Assembly (NCBI GenBank): GCA_944472135.2
Contig: OX235264.1
Span: forward strand, 120,557,809-120,621,808
Source of the DNA: Trichobilharzia regenti
Taxonomy: Eukaryota; Platyhelminthes; Trematoda; Strigeidida; Schistosomatidae
Length of the DNA stretch: 64,000 nt
Direction: 5' to 3'
The notes under the pieces: model-generated
Told to the model about the DNA's origin: nothing
Seen by the model: the letters and a program-made list of their open reading frames with translations, nothing else
Database searches by the model: none
Made by a program: the position numbers and the translations under genes
In this document: piece by piece, positions 23,561 to 32,871 of the stretch
Numbering within the stretch: position 1 is the first letter of the stretch
How the letters are laid out: every line of letters starts with the position of its first letter

Positions 23561-23930
23561 ATCTCGTAATGAAATCCTTCGAACAATCAAACTAAATCCC
23601 TACAAAAATCAAGACTTGAAAATTATAAAATATATTGCCAAAAACATCAAGGTACCACTTACTCCAAACAGCAAAAGCTATCGCAATTCGCGTGAAACAT
23701 CCAACGCTTTGCGAGCAGAAGAAGCATGTCCAGCCAGTACTACTGCCCTGGCCTTCAGTAGAGGCTATAAATTCATGAATTTGTAACATTATCTTTCCTA
23801 ATGTGTTTTCTGACATGCAGTGTATGGTTATAATGATGCTATCGAACTGTAAATTATTGATATTATTATTATTTGATTCGATGTTACTTGAACAACATTA
23901 ATGTTGTAGATAACACAGCTAATTCATTCA
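23561..23930. other. no gene identified
   Basis: A 76-codon open frame (23556-23786, +) begins inside the SINE end and gives a Lys/Asn-rich peptide with no recognisable domain. I do not call it a gene. Confidence 0.35.
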
Positions 23931-24357
23931 CTATTATGGATAAATAACTGTAGAACCTGATGAAGAGCAGATTATCGAAAAGGACATTCTTTGTTCAGTA
24001 ATCATTCTTTTCAAAGAAAATTTGATATCTCCATACAAAGAAATTATGTACACCTTATGTGAAAATTGTCATTCTCACAGATCTGCCGTGTTGCGTGCTA
24101 CTTCTGCCCTTCGTGTTTTGTGTCTTGTTTTCGTGTCTCTCAGGTGTTGCCATAATACGGGTTGGCTCATTTGCTCTCTCTTTCTCTTTCTCTCTGTGAT
24201 GTCAAATCTATCTCTCCGCTATATGATATCTTTTGTGTAGCAATCAACGTCTCCTTTTACTACTACTGAGAAATCTTGTCAGTAGCACACGTCAAACAGA
24301 TAATTATTTCCTCCCTTTCAATGTAATGTGAAGAGAACATTAAATGCAACGTTGTAC

Positions 24358-24674
24358 TGTGGTGAGAGCTGTCTGCAAGACGTCCCGAATCGGGGTCATG
24401 AGAAAAAAACAATAACAAAGCTTAACCTTGAGGAAATCACCAACTAATCACACCACACTTAACGTGTGTAAATATGATTCGCAGATATATGGCTTATTTT
24501 TCTGAGAAACCGCCACAAAGAGAACAGAATAATCTTCAGCAAGAAAACGACCAATCAGAAGACGTTGCGACTCTGTAAGTAATGACGAATAATAATGCAT
24601 ATAAAAATCTATAAATATCTCATGATTTTCTCAATAAACGATCTGTTGCTTGGCCCTTGTCTTATATCGTTACA
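24358..24674 (+). mobile_element. solo LTR with 4-bp target duplication
   Basis: The LTR starts TGTGGTGAGAGC, ends TCGTTACA, and is flanked by GTAC on both sides (24354-24357 and 24675-24678). A TATAAAA-like box (about 24599-24606) and AATAAA (about 24634) precede the 3' end in the right order. It is the longer relative of the LTR at 17978-18226. No internal coding region adjoins it. Confidence 0.75.
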
Positions 24675-24846
24675 GTACTACATACTGGTAACTGCACACT
24701 GATTGAATAAAAGTGCTGTTTGGGATAAAGTCATTCCCATCATTATTAAAATGCTAGAACAAAAAAATTAATTGATTTTCTCAGAGAATTCATAAGCAAC
24801 AATGTTAAGAAAATCTCGTGAGAAAAGATATATGGTAATACCATAC

Positions 24847-25085
24847 AACTGCCTTGGTGGATCCATCGCAGAATGCTCGCTAGCTATGCGGAAGGTCAGG
24901 GTTCGATACCCAGCCGACACACACCTAAAACCCCTCCTAGACAATAATAAGATCTGTATGGAGGGGAGGTGTGGCGTGAGGCTAGGAACCTCACAACACA
25001 ATAACAACATCCTCAGCTACTGAAACTTTGAAGCTTTATGTTTCACTCAGAACGCCAAGGAATGGAATAAAGGAATTCATCAAAT
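24847..25085 (+). repeat. tRNA-derived SINE (second family)
   Basis: The B box GGTTCGATACC (24900-24910) follows an A box-like stretch in 'atcgcagaatgctcgc'. The body contains 'agatctgtatggaggggagg' and ends 'gaacgccaaggaatggaata'. The copies at 43510-43735 and 47290-47510 share this body and end. Confidence 0.65.
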
Positions 25086-25089
25086 TTCG

Positions 25090-25690
25090 GTAGAACTCGT
25101 CAGCTGAATACTCTACATACACGAATATATATACTTTTGAATAAAAGAAGACTGAGAAAGGTATTCACCAAAAAACTGCAGAGTGCTTATACAGGTTTAA
25201 CACACTGTACCTTCAATGATTGTATAAACCGTTTTGCATTCGGGATTTAAACAAGAATCACCTGGTTTCAGATCGGTCTAAGTCTTTCACCTCTTCCAGG
25301 TGTATAATTGTATTTCACTGATCTACACAGTCGACTTCCACTGAGGTTTGAACAGCCAAGTAATATCATTAATCTGCACACGCAACACGTGTGTGAAATG
25401 GAAGCGGTTGATTATAGAGCAACTTTATCCTTTGCTTGTTTTTCAAATGATTTACGGTTTATATTCATTGATGAAAATAATGAATCCCAATCACTTGACA
25501 AATGGATGTGTTGTTTGCACGAAACTATATACTACTGATTGACTGAGGTGAGTAGTTCTCTACTACTCATACTGTGGTGACGAGATTTAGACAGTGTGTT
25601 CCAATGGAATATTATTCTCACGTATTCCCACAGTTCAATACAGCTTTAGCAACATAATACTATATATGCATTTGAACATTCTATTTCATA
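25090..25690. other. intronic sequence, no feature recognised
   Basis: Overlapping open frames at 25308-25542 have no domain, and no acceptor/donor pair of the quality seen in the CNBD-like exons. Nothing is called. Confidence 0.35.
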
Positions 25691-25779
25691 TTGTTTATTT
25701 TACGCCCAAATCACACGCTCAATGATTGATTAGAGAATACAAAACTGTACTTTGATTGGACACTAGTACCTAGTGTGAT

Positions 25780-26050
25780 GTGTCTAGTCCTTGTTTGGTG
25801 TAGACTGCTTCCTATCAGTCAGGTTTGCAATGTGGTCACCATTCTAGGTAGGCAGCCAGAAAGGACATGTGTGCCTTCAAAGTTGCAGATACGCCTTATT
25901 GACTGGTGAGCGCCAACTAGCACGAAACCTAAGTAGTCCACGGCTTCCTGCCGATAGCGCCTCCAATTATCCAATGCCATCAAATCAATGTGTGCACCGT
26001 GATGGTGAGCTACCTAGAATGGTGGCCACATTGCAGACATGACTGATAGA
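25780..26050. repeat. SINE cluster related to 1-275 and 26700-26900
   Basis: Segments such as 'cactagcacgaaacctaggt'-like 'caactagcacgaaacctaag' and 'ccaattatccaatgccatca' recur in 26790-26890. An inverted repeat of 'ggtggccacattgca' type sequence lies on both sides (25825-25850 and 26010-26035), so the copy may be flanked by inverted pieces of the same family. Confidence 0.5.
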
Positions 26051-26059
26051 ATTCAGTCT

Positions 26060-26660
26060 GCAGCAAAGAAATGACTAAACACATCACATTAGTTGTCTGT
26101 CTGTTTTCGACATAGAACTTTGCACAAATGTGCGGAAGTTCAAGTCGCCACACTCCGTGTAGCACGCGAAGCAAGAGAAGAAAGTACAAGAAAAGCATAA
26201 TAGAAACAGTGAGCAGAGGTGTGAGACAAAGGAGGAGTAATAACGAAGAACAAAACAGTTTCATTGGAGATCATAAGTCACAAGGAGTGGATGCATCTGC
26301 GATAGCCACTGAGAACGATTTTGAGCCATGTCACCAATTGTTTCCAACCATAGATTTTTACCGTCCCGAGGACCCCAGCCTGGAAGTCTACACCTTCCTA
26401 CGTGGCTTAGACCAACTGTTGTGGATTTCATTGACTGGTTCGGCCAAGTTTTTGTTTGACCGCCGCTAGCTTTTTTCCAGCCTGACCCTATATCCGCTAA
26501 CATTGCTCGTCGAGGGAGGCGATGGTTTCGCATACGTAACACATGTCCTAACCATCTCAGTCTTTGTAGCTTCACGACTTCGTCGATTGATTTCCCCTGT
26601 TTACCTAGAACTCGACGCCTAACCTCCATGTTGCTCACCTTATTATGCCACTTTACACAT
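26060..26660 (-). mobile_element. RTE-2 LINE 3' fragment
   Basis: The minus strand is open from 26638 to 26261 and encodes 'NMEVRRRVLGKQGKSIDEVV' and 'LQRLRWLGHVLRMRNHRLPR', then 'IGSGWKKASGGQTKTWPNQS' and the end 'MHPLLVTYDLQ'. The 3' UTR runs to about 26060 ('acatagaactttgcac' on the + strand). It is nearly identical to the fragment inside the tandem array at 56-63 kb, but without the array's array-specific sequence after 'gcgacttgaac'. Confidence 0.75.
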
Positions 26661-26699
26661 TAGTTACTAGTGTTCAGTCAAAGTATCCACTACATCCCT

Positions 26700-26900
26700 A
26701 GAGGAGGTGAATCACGAGAGCGAACAGCTCAGTGGTAACGTCTGTGACTGCAGCACTGGGTGACGCGGGTTCGAATTTCAGAAAAGACATGGGTCCCTTC
26801 AAGTTTGATGATACGCTTTGCTGCTGAGTGCCCACTAGCACGAAACCTAGGTCGGAAGCTTCTTTCCGATTGCCTCCAACCATCTAATATCATCAAATAT
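26700..26900 (+). repeat. tRNA-derived SINE
   Basis: A-box region AGCTCAGTGG (26726-26735) and B box-like GGTTCGAAT (from 26768), followed by the family body with 'cactagcacgaaacctaggt'. Related copies lie at 1-275 (inverted) and 25780-26050. Confidence 0.65.
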
Positions 26901-27229
26901 AAACTGTATATGTATAAATATCGGTTTGGTCACTTGAAAATACACCTTGGCTTCCATGTCCTGCCTTCTGTTGTTACAATATCTTCCAGAAGTGTTCGTT
27001 GGCCAGCCATATTGAAGTGATCTGAATACCATTAGGCTGGCTTTTTCGCTCGTTTTGCGACTGAGCATATCAACGGTGTACCCGGTTTGACAACTCAGCT
27101 CAGAGGAAAAGACGAATCAGTTCAAACCAAGCGATTTCTGGCTGGCTAGTTAGCTACTTGGTCGAACTGGTAGTACCATAAATCAAATTCACAGTTGAAG
27201 TAGCTTAAAAATCTCCATTGAGTCTCATA

Positions 27230-27450
27230 AAAAAGAGAAGACGTTCAATGACCAGACTCTTTTCGGTGAATTCATTCACATAAAATTATTTTCTGTGTAT
27301 GTGTGTGTACATGAGATTTGTCAAGTTTAGATAATTAATCAAGTAATACAAGAATGGTCCAATATAGAAACAAGGTTAATTAGACAGTAACTAAAGTAAG
27401 ATTGAGCTAGTAAATTAGATGACGTAATATAATTCACTAAAATGCTTCAA
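27230..27450. repeat. PLE terminal block (recurrent)
   Basis: Closely parallel to 9120-9360 ('cagactcttttcggtgaatt', 'aggttaattagacagtaact'). It contains a short (TG)n tract. No coding remnant adjoins it. Confidence 0.5.
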
Positions 27451-27454
27451 CTCA

Positions 27455-27904
27455 GGTTAGGATAGAACCAGAGGTAATTACAGGTAGAGAATGGTGGAGG
27501 TGGGGTGGAGAAAGATGACATTTAAGTTAGGACTACGACTGACCAAATACATTGGATGACGTAACATAAGTGACTAGAAATTGAGCGTTGGTCAAGTCAG
27601 TAGCAGTATTGATGAGGTGTACAAAATAAATCGCGTAGGCGTTTGCAATCTACACACTACGAGGAGATGAGATTTTACCCCAGTTTCCTTTATTTGGAAA
27701 CCGAACTTGCGAAACTGTCGTGCAGTATTTAGATTGCTTTGATCTGGCCAGCAAACACTATTGATCGATGTGACTGGCATCCATCTACTCATATCAGTCG
27801 GCTAGTAGTAAAAACGATCATACGTGAAGTAGGGTCCCCATCGACTTCTCTACTTCATTTATAGATACAGGAAGCGAAAATATTTGACAGGTTAGGAAAC
27901 GTAG
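27455..27904. other. intronic sequence, no feature recognised
   Basis: No exon or repeat family could be assigned. A 66-codon minus frame (27592-27792) has no recognisable domain. Confidence 0.35.
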
Positions 27905-28505
27905 TGTGACTGACTGACTGGTTTCAATGTAGAACTTTGCACAGATTTCCAGCAGCTCGAGTTGCCACACTCCTTTCATGTTAAACACAAAGCAAGAGAA
28001 GAGAGTAAAGAGAGATTCAAATGACAGAGATCATAAACAGAAGTGTGAGTGAAGCTGAGAGAATAGTAATGTGGAAGAACAGTAGAATTTTATTGGATAT
28101 CATAGATCCCAAAGAGTGAATGCATCTGAGAACCATTTTCAGCCATATCACCAATTGTCTCTAGTCACTGGTGTTTAATCTCCCGAGGATCCCGACCAGT
28201 CAGCAAGTCTAAACCTCTCTAAGTGGCTGGCTGGCTCAAACTAACTGTTAAAGAATTTACAGACTTATCCCAAGTTTCGACTTGAACACCATCCGTTCTC
28301 TTCCTAACTAATCCTATATCAGCTAATATTGTTTATCGAGGAAGGTAGTCGATGACTAGGGATGCATACGTAACACATGTCCTAACCATCGCCTCAGTCG
28401 GTGTAACTTCATAGACTCGTCGATTGATTTTCCCTCCCTACATTACAATCCATCAACGCCTAACCCCAATATCACTCACCTTATTGTTTACCACTTAACA
28501 CAGGA
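27905..28505 (-). mobile_element. RTE-2 LINE 3' fragment, decayed
   Basis: It runs parallel to 26060-26660 but with many differences: 'taacacatgtcctaaccat', 'cgtcgattgattttccc' and 'ctcaccttattgtttaccac' mark the same coding stretch. Frameshifts remove any long frame. It lies 160 bp upstream of the last CNBD-like exon. Confidence 0.65.
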
Positions 28506-28665
28506 GATATAACGCAGATATCTGAGATCAAGGACAGCTAGTTAGCCAGACTTTTCATTCTCTTCCTCTTTCAATGACCATGTTGTTACTAAATGTCTGA
28601 TAAACTGTTTAACTACTTACCCATGTAATTATTGTTATTTTCTTAATATTTTACACTAAAAATAG

Positions 28666-28782
28666 GTTCAACCCTTTCCTAAAGTTGAAGAATTAGAATC
28701 AAAGTTAAGCATTTATCGTGAATGGAAGCTTTATCGAAATCGTCTACTGGAAGAGAGTACTCATCAATTACGTGATTCGTAA
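28666..28782 (+). CDS. last exon of a CNBD2-like protein
   Basis: It starts after 'cactaaaaatag' (AG at 28664-28665) in phase 0 and encodes 38 residues, 'VQPFPKVEELESKLSIYREW' followed by 'KLYRNRLLEESTHQLRDS', then TAA at 28780-28782. A helical, charged segment with a 'YPxxEEL...W..Y+..LL' pattern fits the C-terminal helix after the CNB domain in CNBD2-like proteins. An AATAAA signal follows at 28966. Joined to 20932 the frame continues without interruption. Confidence 0.6.
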   Translation, partial: VQPFPKVEELESKLSIYREWKLYRNRLLEESTHQLRDS

Positions 28783-28965
28783 ATCTACCTTAACTGTGGA
28801 GTCATATTTATCGTACACAAGACATATATATATATATATGTTTATGAAATAATAGTAAAATGAAGAACTGTTCTTGAGATGTTCAGCAGCTCTGAATGTA
28901 CACGTTTTATTATTACTTATGTGTATAATTGAACAGGTGCATGCTATACATGAATGGAAACAATC

Positions 28966-28971
28966 AATAAA
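28966..28971 (+). terminator. polyadenylation signal of the CNBD-like gene
   Basis: AATAAA 184 bp after the stop codon of the last exon, in an AT-rich 3' region. A T/G-containing stretch follows. The assignment rests on position alone. Confidence 0.5.
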
Positions 28972-29109
28972 ACCCTCGTCATAGAAATGTTCTTCCCTTC
29001 TGATTAATTTTATCCCACTTTGACTTCATAATGATAATTTTCAGGATTTCCTATTTAGGATATTAATATATGTGTAAAACTTGGGCACTATGGGTAGTAT
29101 GTAATTCCA

Positions 29110-29470
29110 TATTACATACCTCTTCATTGGTGCAGTCAAAGATTGACAAGTACCTCTCACATGTTACCTCTAACTTGTGTATACCAATTCACATGTATCT
29201 GCGGGAGCAGTTACATTGGAAGAACAGAGAGGAGGGCCTACGTCAGATTCTGCAAACATGTACCAAGGAGCCTTCGGTTAAAGGGACCGAATTGTTTAGG
29301 CTCTTCAATCGCCAAACACCTGATTGACACAGGACACCGAGTAGATGTCCTGGAATCATTCAAAATAATATTAACAGACAAAGTACCTCAAGTCTTCTCA
29401 GGTTTGCTGAAGCTATAGCGATAGAACGATTGAAGTCTGATTTATGTGTCCAAAAAGAATCCGTTGTTGT
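29110..29470 (+). mobile_element. PLE GIY-YIG endonuclease fragment
   Basis: The frame 29143-29418 encodes 'YQFTCICGSSYIGRTERRAY' and then 'SSIAKHLIDTGHRVDVLESF', the PLE endonuclease with its conserved 'S(S)IAKHL...GH' helix. After a stop near 29418 the C-terminal 'KNPLLLDFNY' follows in another stretch. The RT part is missing. Confidence 0.75.
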
Positions 29471-29479
29471 TGGACTTCA

Positions 29480-29830
29480 ATTACGCTGGTGACACATTTC
29501 TTAGTAACTCTTTGTTTTCTAATTTTCTAAATTTTGTTAACTTATCTTTTCATTCCACCCCCTAACATTATTTTTCGTTTGACTCTCTTATGAGATAATT
29601 TTTCTTCATCTTCTGAGTTCTGTTCACTGTATTACATCATCAACTTCTCATCTGACCTCATGTGCACCGAAATTTTAAAATCTTGATCTTCTCCTATCTA
29701 GTTACGTAACTATTGCCAAATGTCTTTTGCTGCCACCCCAACAACATAACTGTTAATTAATTCTTTTCAAGATATATATATATATATATATGTCGTAACA
29801 CTTCAAAAACCCTGTAAATCTCAGCGCCTT
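29480..29830. other. PLE 3' flank and (TA)n tract
   Basis: AT-rich sequence with a (TA)n run at 29771-29790; partly resembling the region after other PLE C-termini (40180-40320). No gene. Confidence 0.4.
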
Positions 29831-30038
29831 ATTTTACTATGATGCTCTGAAAATATGCTTGCTGATGGACAAAGGTTGTAAGCAGCTGATGAGAACCAAC
29901 GAAACAAGATGGACCCAGATTATTCTGCGCCAATGTTTCTTATTTCTTTGTTCAAATTCCATACTATTTTGTTTATTAGATAGATCAGATGGTGAAACAG
30001 TATTATTTACTGGATAACTTTTCGAACACAATTTATTA

Positions 30039-31290
30039 ATCCCCCGTTGTGGTGGATATATTAATGGATAGGTGGGAAAACGTAGAGATTGAAACGTTCA
30101 GTCTCACTCCAAAAGTATGGTGGAGGTTTGTAGATGACATATTCACTGCACTTAGAACACAGGATATAAACAGATTTGAGTTATCAAAGGTGGAGGCAAT
30201 TCGATTCACTTATGAATTAGAAAGTCAGGAAGAGGAACTTCCAATGTTAGATTGTAGCGTAAAAAGGAAAGAAGACGGGAAGTTTAACACACACTGGTGT
30301 TTACAGGAAACCCATACATTCAAACAGATATTTGGACTTCCAATCATTCCACCCATCCTATGTCAGTGAAAATAGGATTGGTGAAATGTTCAAATAATAG
30401 AGCACAAAACTAAGTAGTACCAAAGCGAAATTTAAGATAGGAAGTGAGGCTTATAAGTGAAGCTTTGAAACTTATTAATTACCCTGATAAATTAGATAGA
30501 AAGTATGTAGGGAAATGTAAAAATATAATTAATAATAATAATAATAGTGTTAATGATAATAATAATATTAATAAAAACATTCATGTCAAATATGCGCAAG
30601 ACAACACCAACAATAAGGAATCTAAATCATCAGTAGTACTTCCATACAAGGAAGAACCTCGGAAACCACTTTACGCAGAATTCTAACAATGCTGGCAGGA
30701 ATAAAAGTGTCTGGCATTCAAACCACCCACAAACTCAATTAGAAGCAAGCTTTGTCGGTTACAGGATCAATCCTGTGGAGGCAATTAGACAAACAATTTA
30801 GTTTATCTAGTATCCTACCTCCAATGATTGTCAGGTCAAATACATAGGTCAAACTGGTAGAACGGGGGCAGTCAGCCTAGCGGACCGTAAAAACCTAGTG
30901 GTGAAATCTAGATTAATTGACCCAAATAAGATAAGAAATCTAGAGAATAGTTCAGCTATGACACTCACTACATGCAATTACACACACAACCATACAACAG
31001 TATAATGGGATAAGATGACAGTTTTAAAATCGAATGTAACAAGGTGAATGGAGAGAGAGATTGATAACAGAAGCTTTGTTTATCAAATCAACTGCAAATA
31101 CAAGTAATAGGAATGATTTAACACCTGTCCACCTAGACATCTGGAAAGTTCTGCTACTCCTACGACGACGAATACGAAGGAATAAAGCAAACTATGAAAC
31201 GGAAGTTTCGAAGTTATGTGATTATAATTTATCTGATTGTGAATCTTAATAAATTGTAAAACAATTAGTCCCTTTGATAAATTTGAACAA
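30039..31290 (+). mobile_element. PLE family A, right arm copy: RT end and endonuclease
   Basis: The open stretch 30049-30369 encodes 'VVDILMDRWENVEIETFSLT' and 'WWRFVDDIFTALRTQDINRF' (motif C Val-Asp-Asp at 30129-30137). After frameshifts, 30444-30686 carries an Asn-rich insert, and 30845-30900 gives 'SNDCQVKYIGQTGRTGAVSL', the GIY-YIG part. It repeats in reverse complement at 34505-35752, with small differences such as one extra Asn codon. The motif-C frame is open but joined to nothing upstream: it begins at the repeat boundary. Confidence 0.8.
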
Positions 31291-31292
31291 GG

Positions 31293-31765
31293 CATTAAGA
31301 AGACAAATTTCGCGAGATGATATCATTTCGTAGTTTCTTTACAACCGCTTTACAACTAACATGGTTAACAATGATAAAATAAAGTTCATGAAATTTACTC
31401 AGTTAAATAAAAACAAAAGTACATACTAATGACCAATCATATTAAGATAGGTCATGCAGTTCAGGGTAGGCGAAGATTGAAGTCTATTGATTTTTGTACA
31501 CACAGTTTAGGCTGTATGTGATTAATCCAAAGTGCTTCCATCACCTTCAATAACCTTGAATTAGAGTTATGTGAAATAATTGTGAAACAGTCATTAATAT
31601 TTATTTTGTGACCAGACATTAATAAGTGTTTTGCAATGGATGATGCTGGATTTCTATTAAGATTAATCGCGTTGGGATTTTCGATATGGTTTACTAGCCA
31701 TTTTGGAATATGTTCTTTTCGACGACATTGGAACATTCTGTTAGTTCTACCTATATAGGTGTCAC
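31293..31765. repeat. left arm of PLE-B inverted repeat
   Basis: The arm pairs with 32399-32871. It starts at 'cattaagaagac' and ends at 'ataggtgtcac', and appears almost identical over about 473 bp. It covers the endonuclease and 3' end of the PLE-B frame at 31461-32405. Confidence 0.85.
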
Positions 31766-32405
31766 CGCAGCTGCAGGTGAACTTGTAGATACAGTTTGAA
31801 GTAGAGTCCACAGAATTTCGTCCTTTAATCGTAGGAACAGGGATCGAAAATGTTCGGCAAGTGAGAAAAAGAGATGCGGCGTAGAATGTGCGTTTGATGG
31901 CTGATCGAAGTCTTTGAGTTGTCAACTGCATAATCTGGTCGCCCTTGAATGGTAGATTAATAAAGATGGCTTTCTTTGGTACAGAAGCTGTCTTTTCGAG
32001 ATGTGGTTTTTCTTTGCTGTGACAAGTGATAAAGCTCTCCGGATAACCATTAGCTAATAAAACTGAATGTACATGTCGAAGCTCATCCATCAGTGTGTCA
32101 CTCGTGCATATTTTTCGGGCCCTTGAGAACAAACATTTCACTAGGGAACGTTTATACTGGATAGGAACAAAACTGGTAAAATGAAGATATTGTCCAGTCC
32201 ATGTTTGTTTACGAAAAATAGAGCGCTGAATCGTTCCATCATTTCTCCTAGTCATAGTAATATCCAGGAAACCAAGTTTGTTATTCGATTCTAGTTCGGA
32301 AGTCACTCGAATATTTGGATGAATATGATTAAATAGAGTAATGAAGTTTTCAATAGATTCACTATTATTACCAATAACAAGAGTATCATCAACATAACGT
32401 GACAC
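31461..32405 (-). CDS. PLE family B: RT C-terminal part plus GIY-YIG endonuclease, open
   Basis: The 314-codon frame starts inside RT motif C: 'MSRYVDDTLVIGNNSESIEN' has YVDD at residues 4-7. The thumb region follows ('LGFLDITMTRRNDGTIQRSI', 'WTGQYLHFTSFVPIQYKRSL'), then the linker 'KAIFINLPFKGDQIMQLTTQ', and the endonuclease 'YKFTCSCGDTYIGRTNRMFQ' at about residues 205-222 with 'SSIAKHLLMSGH' after it. It ends 'KSIDFNLRLP', a typical PLE C-terminus. PLEs copy RNA to DNA at chromosomal nicks. The copy is young (no internal stop) but lacks the N-terminal RT half. Its first codons overlap the end of the inverted arm, so the 5' break coincides with the palindrome. Confidence 0.85.
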   Translation of the reverse strand: MSRYVDDTLVIGNNSESIENFITLFNHIHPNIRVTSELESNNKLGFLDITMTRRNDGTIQRSIFRKQTWTGQYLHFTSFVPIQYKRSLVKCLFSRARKICTSDTLMDELRHVHSVLLANGYPESFITCHSKEKPHLEKTASVPKKAIFINLPFKGDQIMQLTTQRLRSAIKRTFYAASLFLTCRTFSIPVPTIKGRNSVDSTSNCIYKFTCSCGDTYIGRTNRMFQCRRKEHIPKWLVNHIENPNAINLNRNPASSIAKHLLMSGHKININDCFTIISHNSNSRLLKVMEALWINHIQPKLCVQKSIDFNLRLP

Positions 32406-32871
32406 CTATATAGGTAGAACTAACAGAATGTTCCAATGTCGTCGAAAAGAACATATTCCAAAATGGCTAGTAAACCATATCGAAAATCCCAACGCGATTA
32501 ATCTTAATAGAAATCCAGCATCATCCATTGCAAAACACTTATTAATGTCTGGTCACAAAATAAATATTAATGACTGTTTCACAATTATTTCACATAACTC
32601 TAATTCAAGGTTATTGAAGGTGATGGAAGCACTTTGGATTAATCACATACAGCCTAAACTGTGTGTACAAAAATCAATAGACTTCAATCTTCGCCTACCC
32701 TGAACTGCATGACCTATCTTAATATGATTGGTCATTAGTATGTACTTTTGTTTTTATTTAACTGAGTAAATTTCATGAACTTTATTTTATCATTGTTAAC
32801 CATGTTAGTTGTAAAGCGGTTGTAAAGAAACTACGAAATGATATCATCTCGCGAAATTTGTCTTCTTAATG
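32399..32871. repeat. right arm of PLE-B inverted repeat
   Basis: Reverse complement of 31293-31765. It carries a second copy of the endonuclease C-terminal half on the + strand (open from 32428 to 32703, 91 codons, identical in sequence to the end of the minus frame). The 633-bp spacer holds the unduplicated RT part. Confidence 0.85.

Noticed and set aside
31061..31249. 62-codon frame present on both PLE-A arms (also 34544-34732)
   Set aside because: It is PLE terminal sequence duplicated in the palindrome; conservation reflects the young duplication and not coding function.
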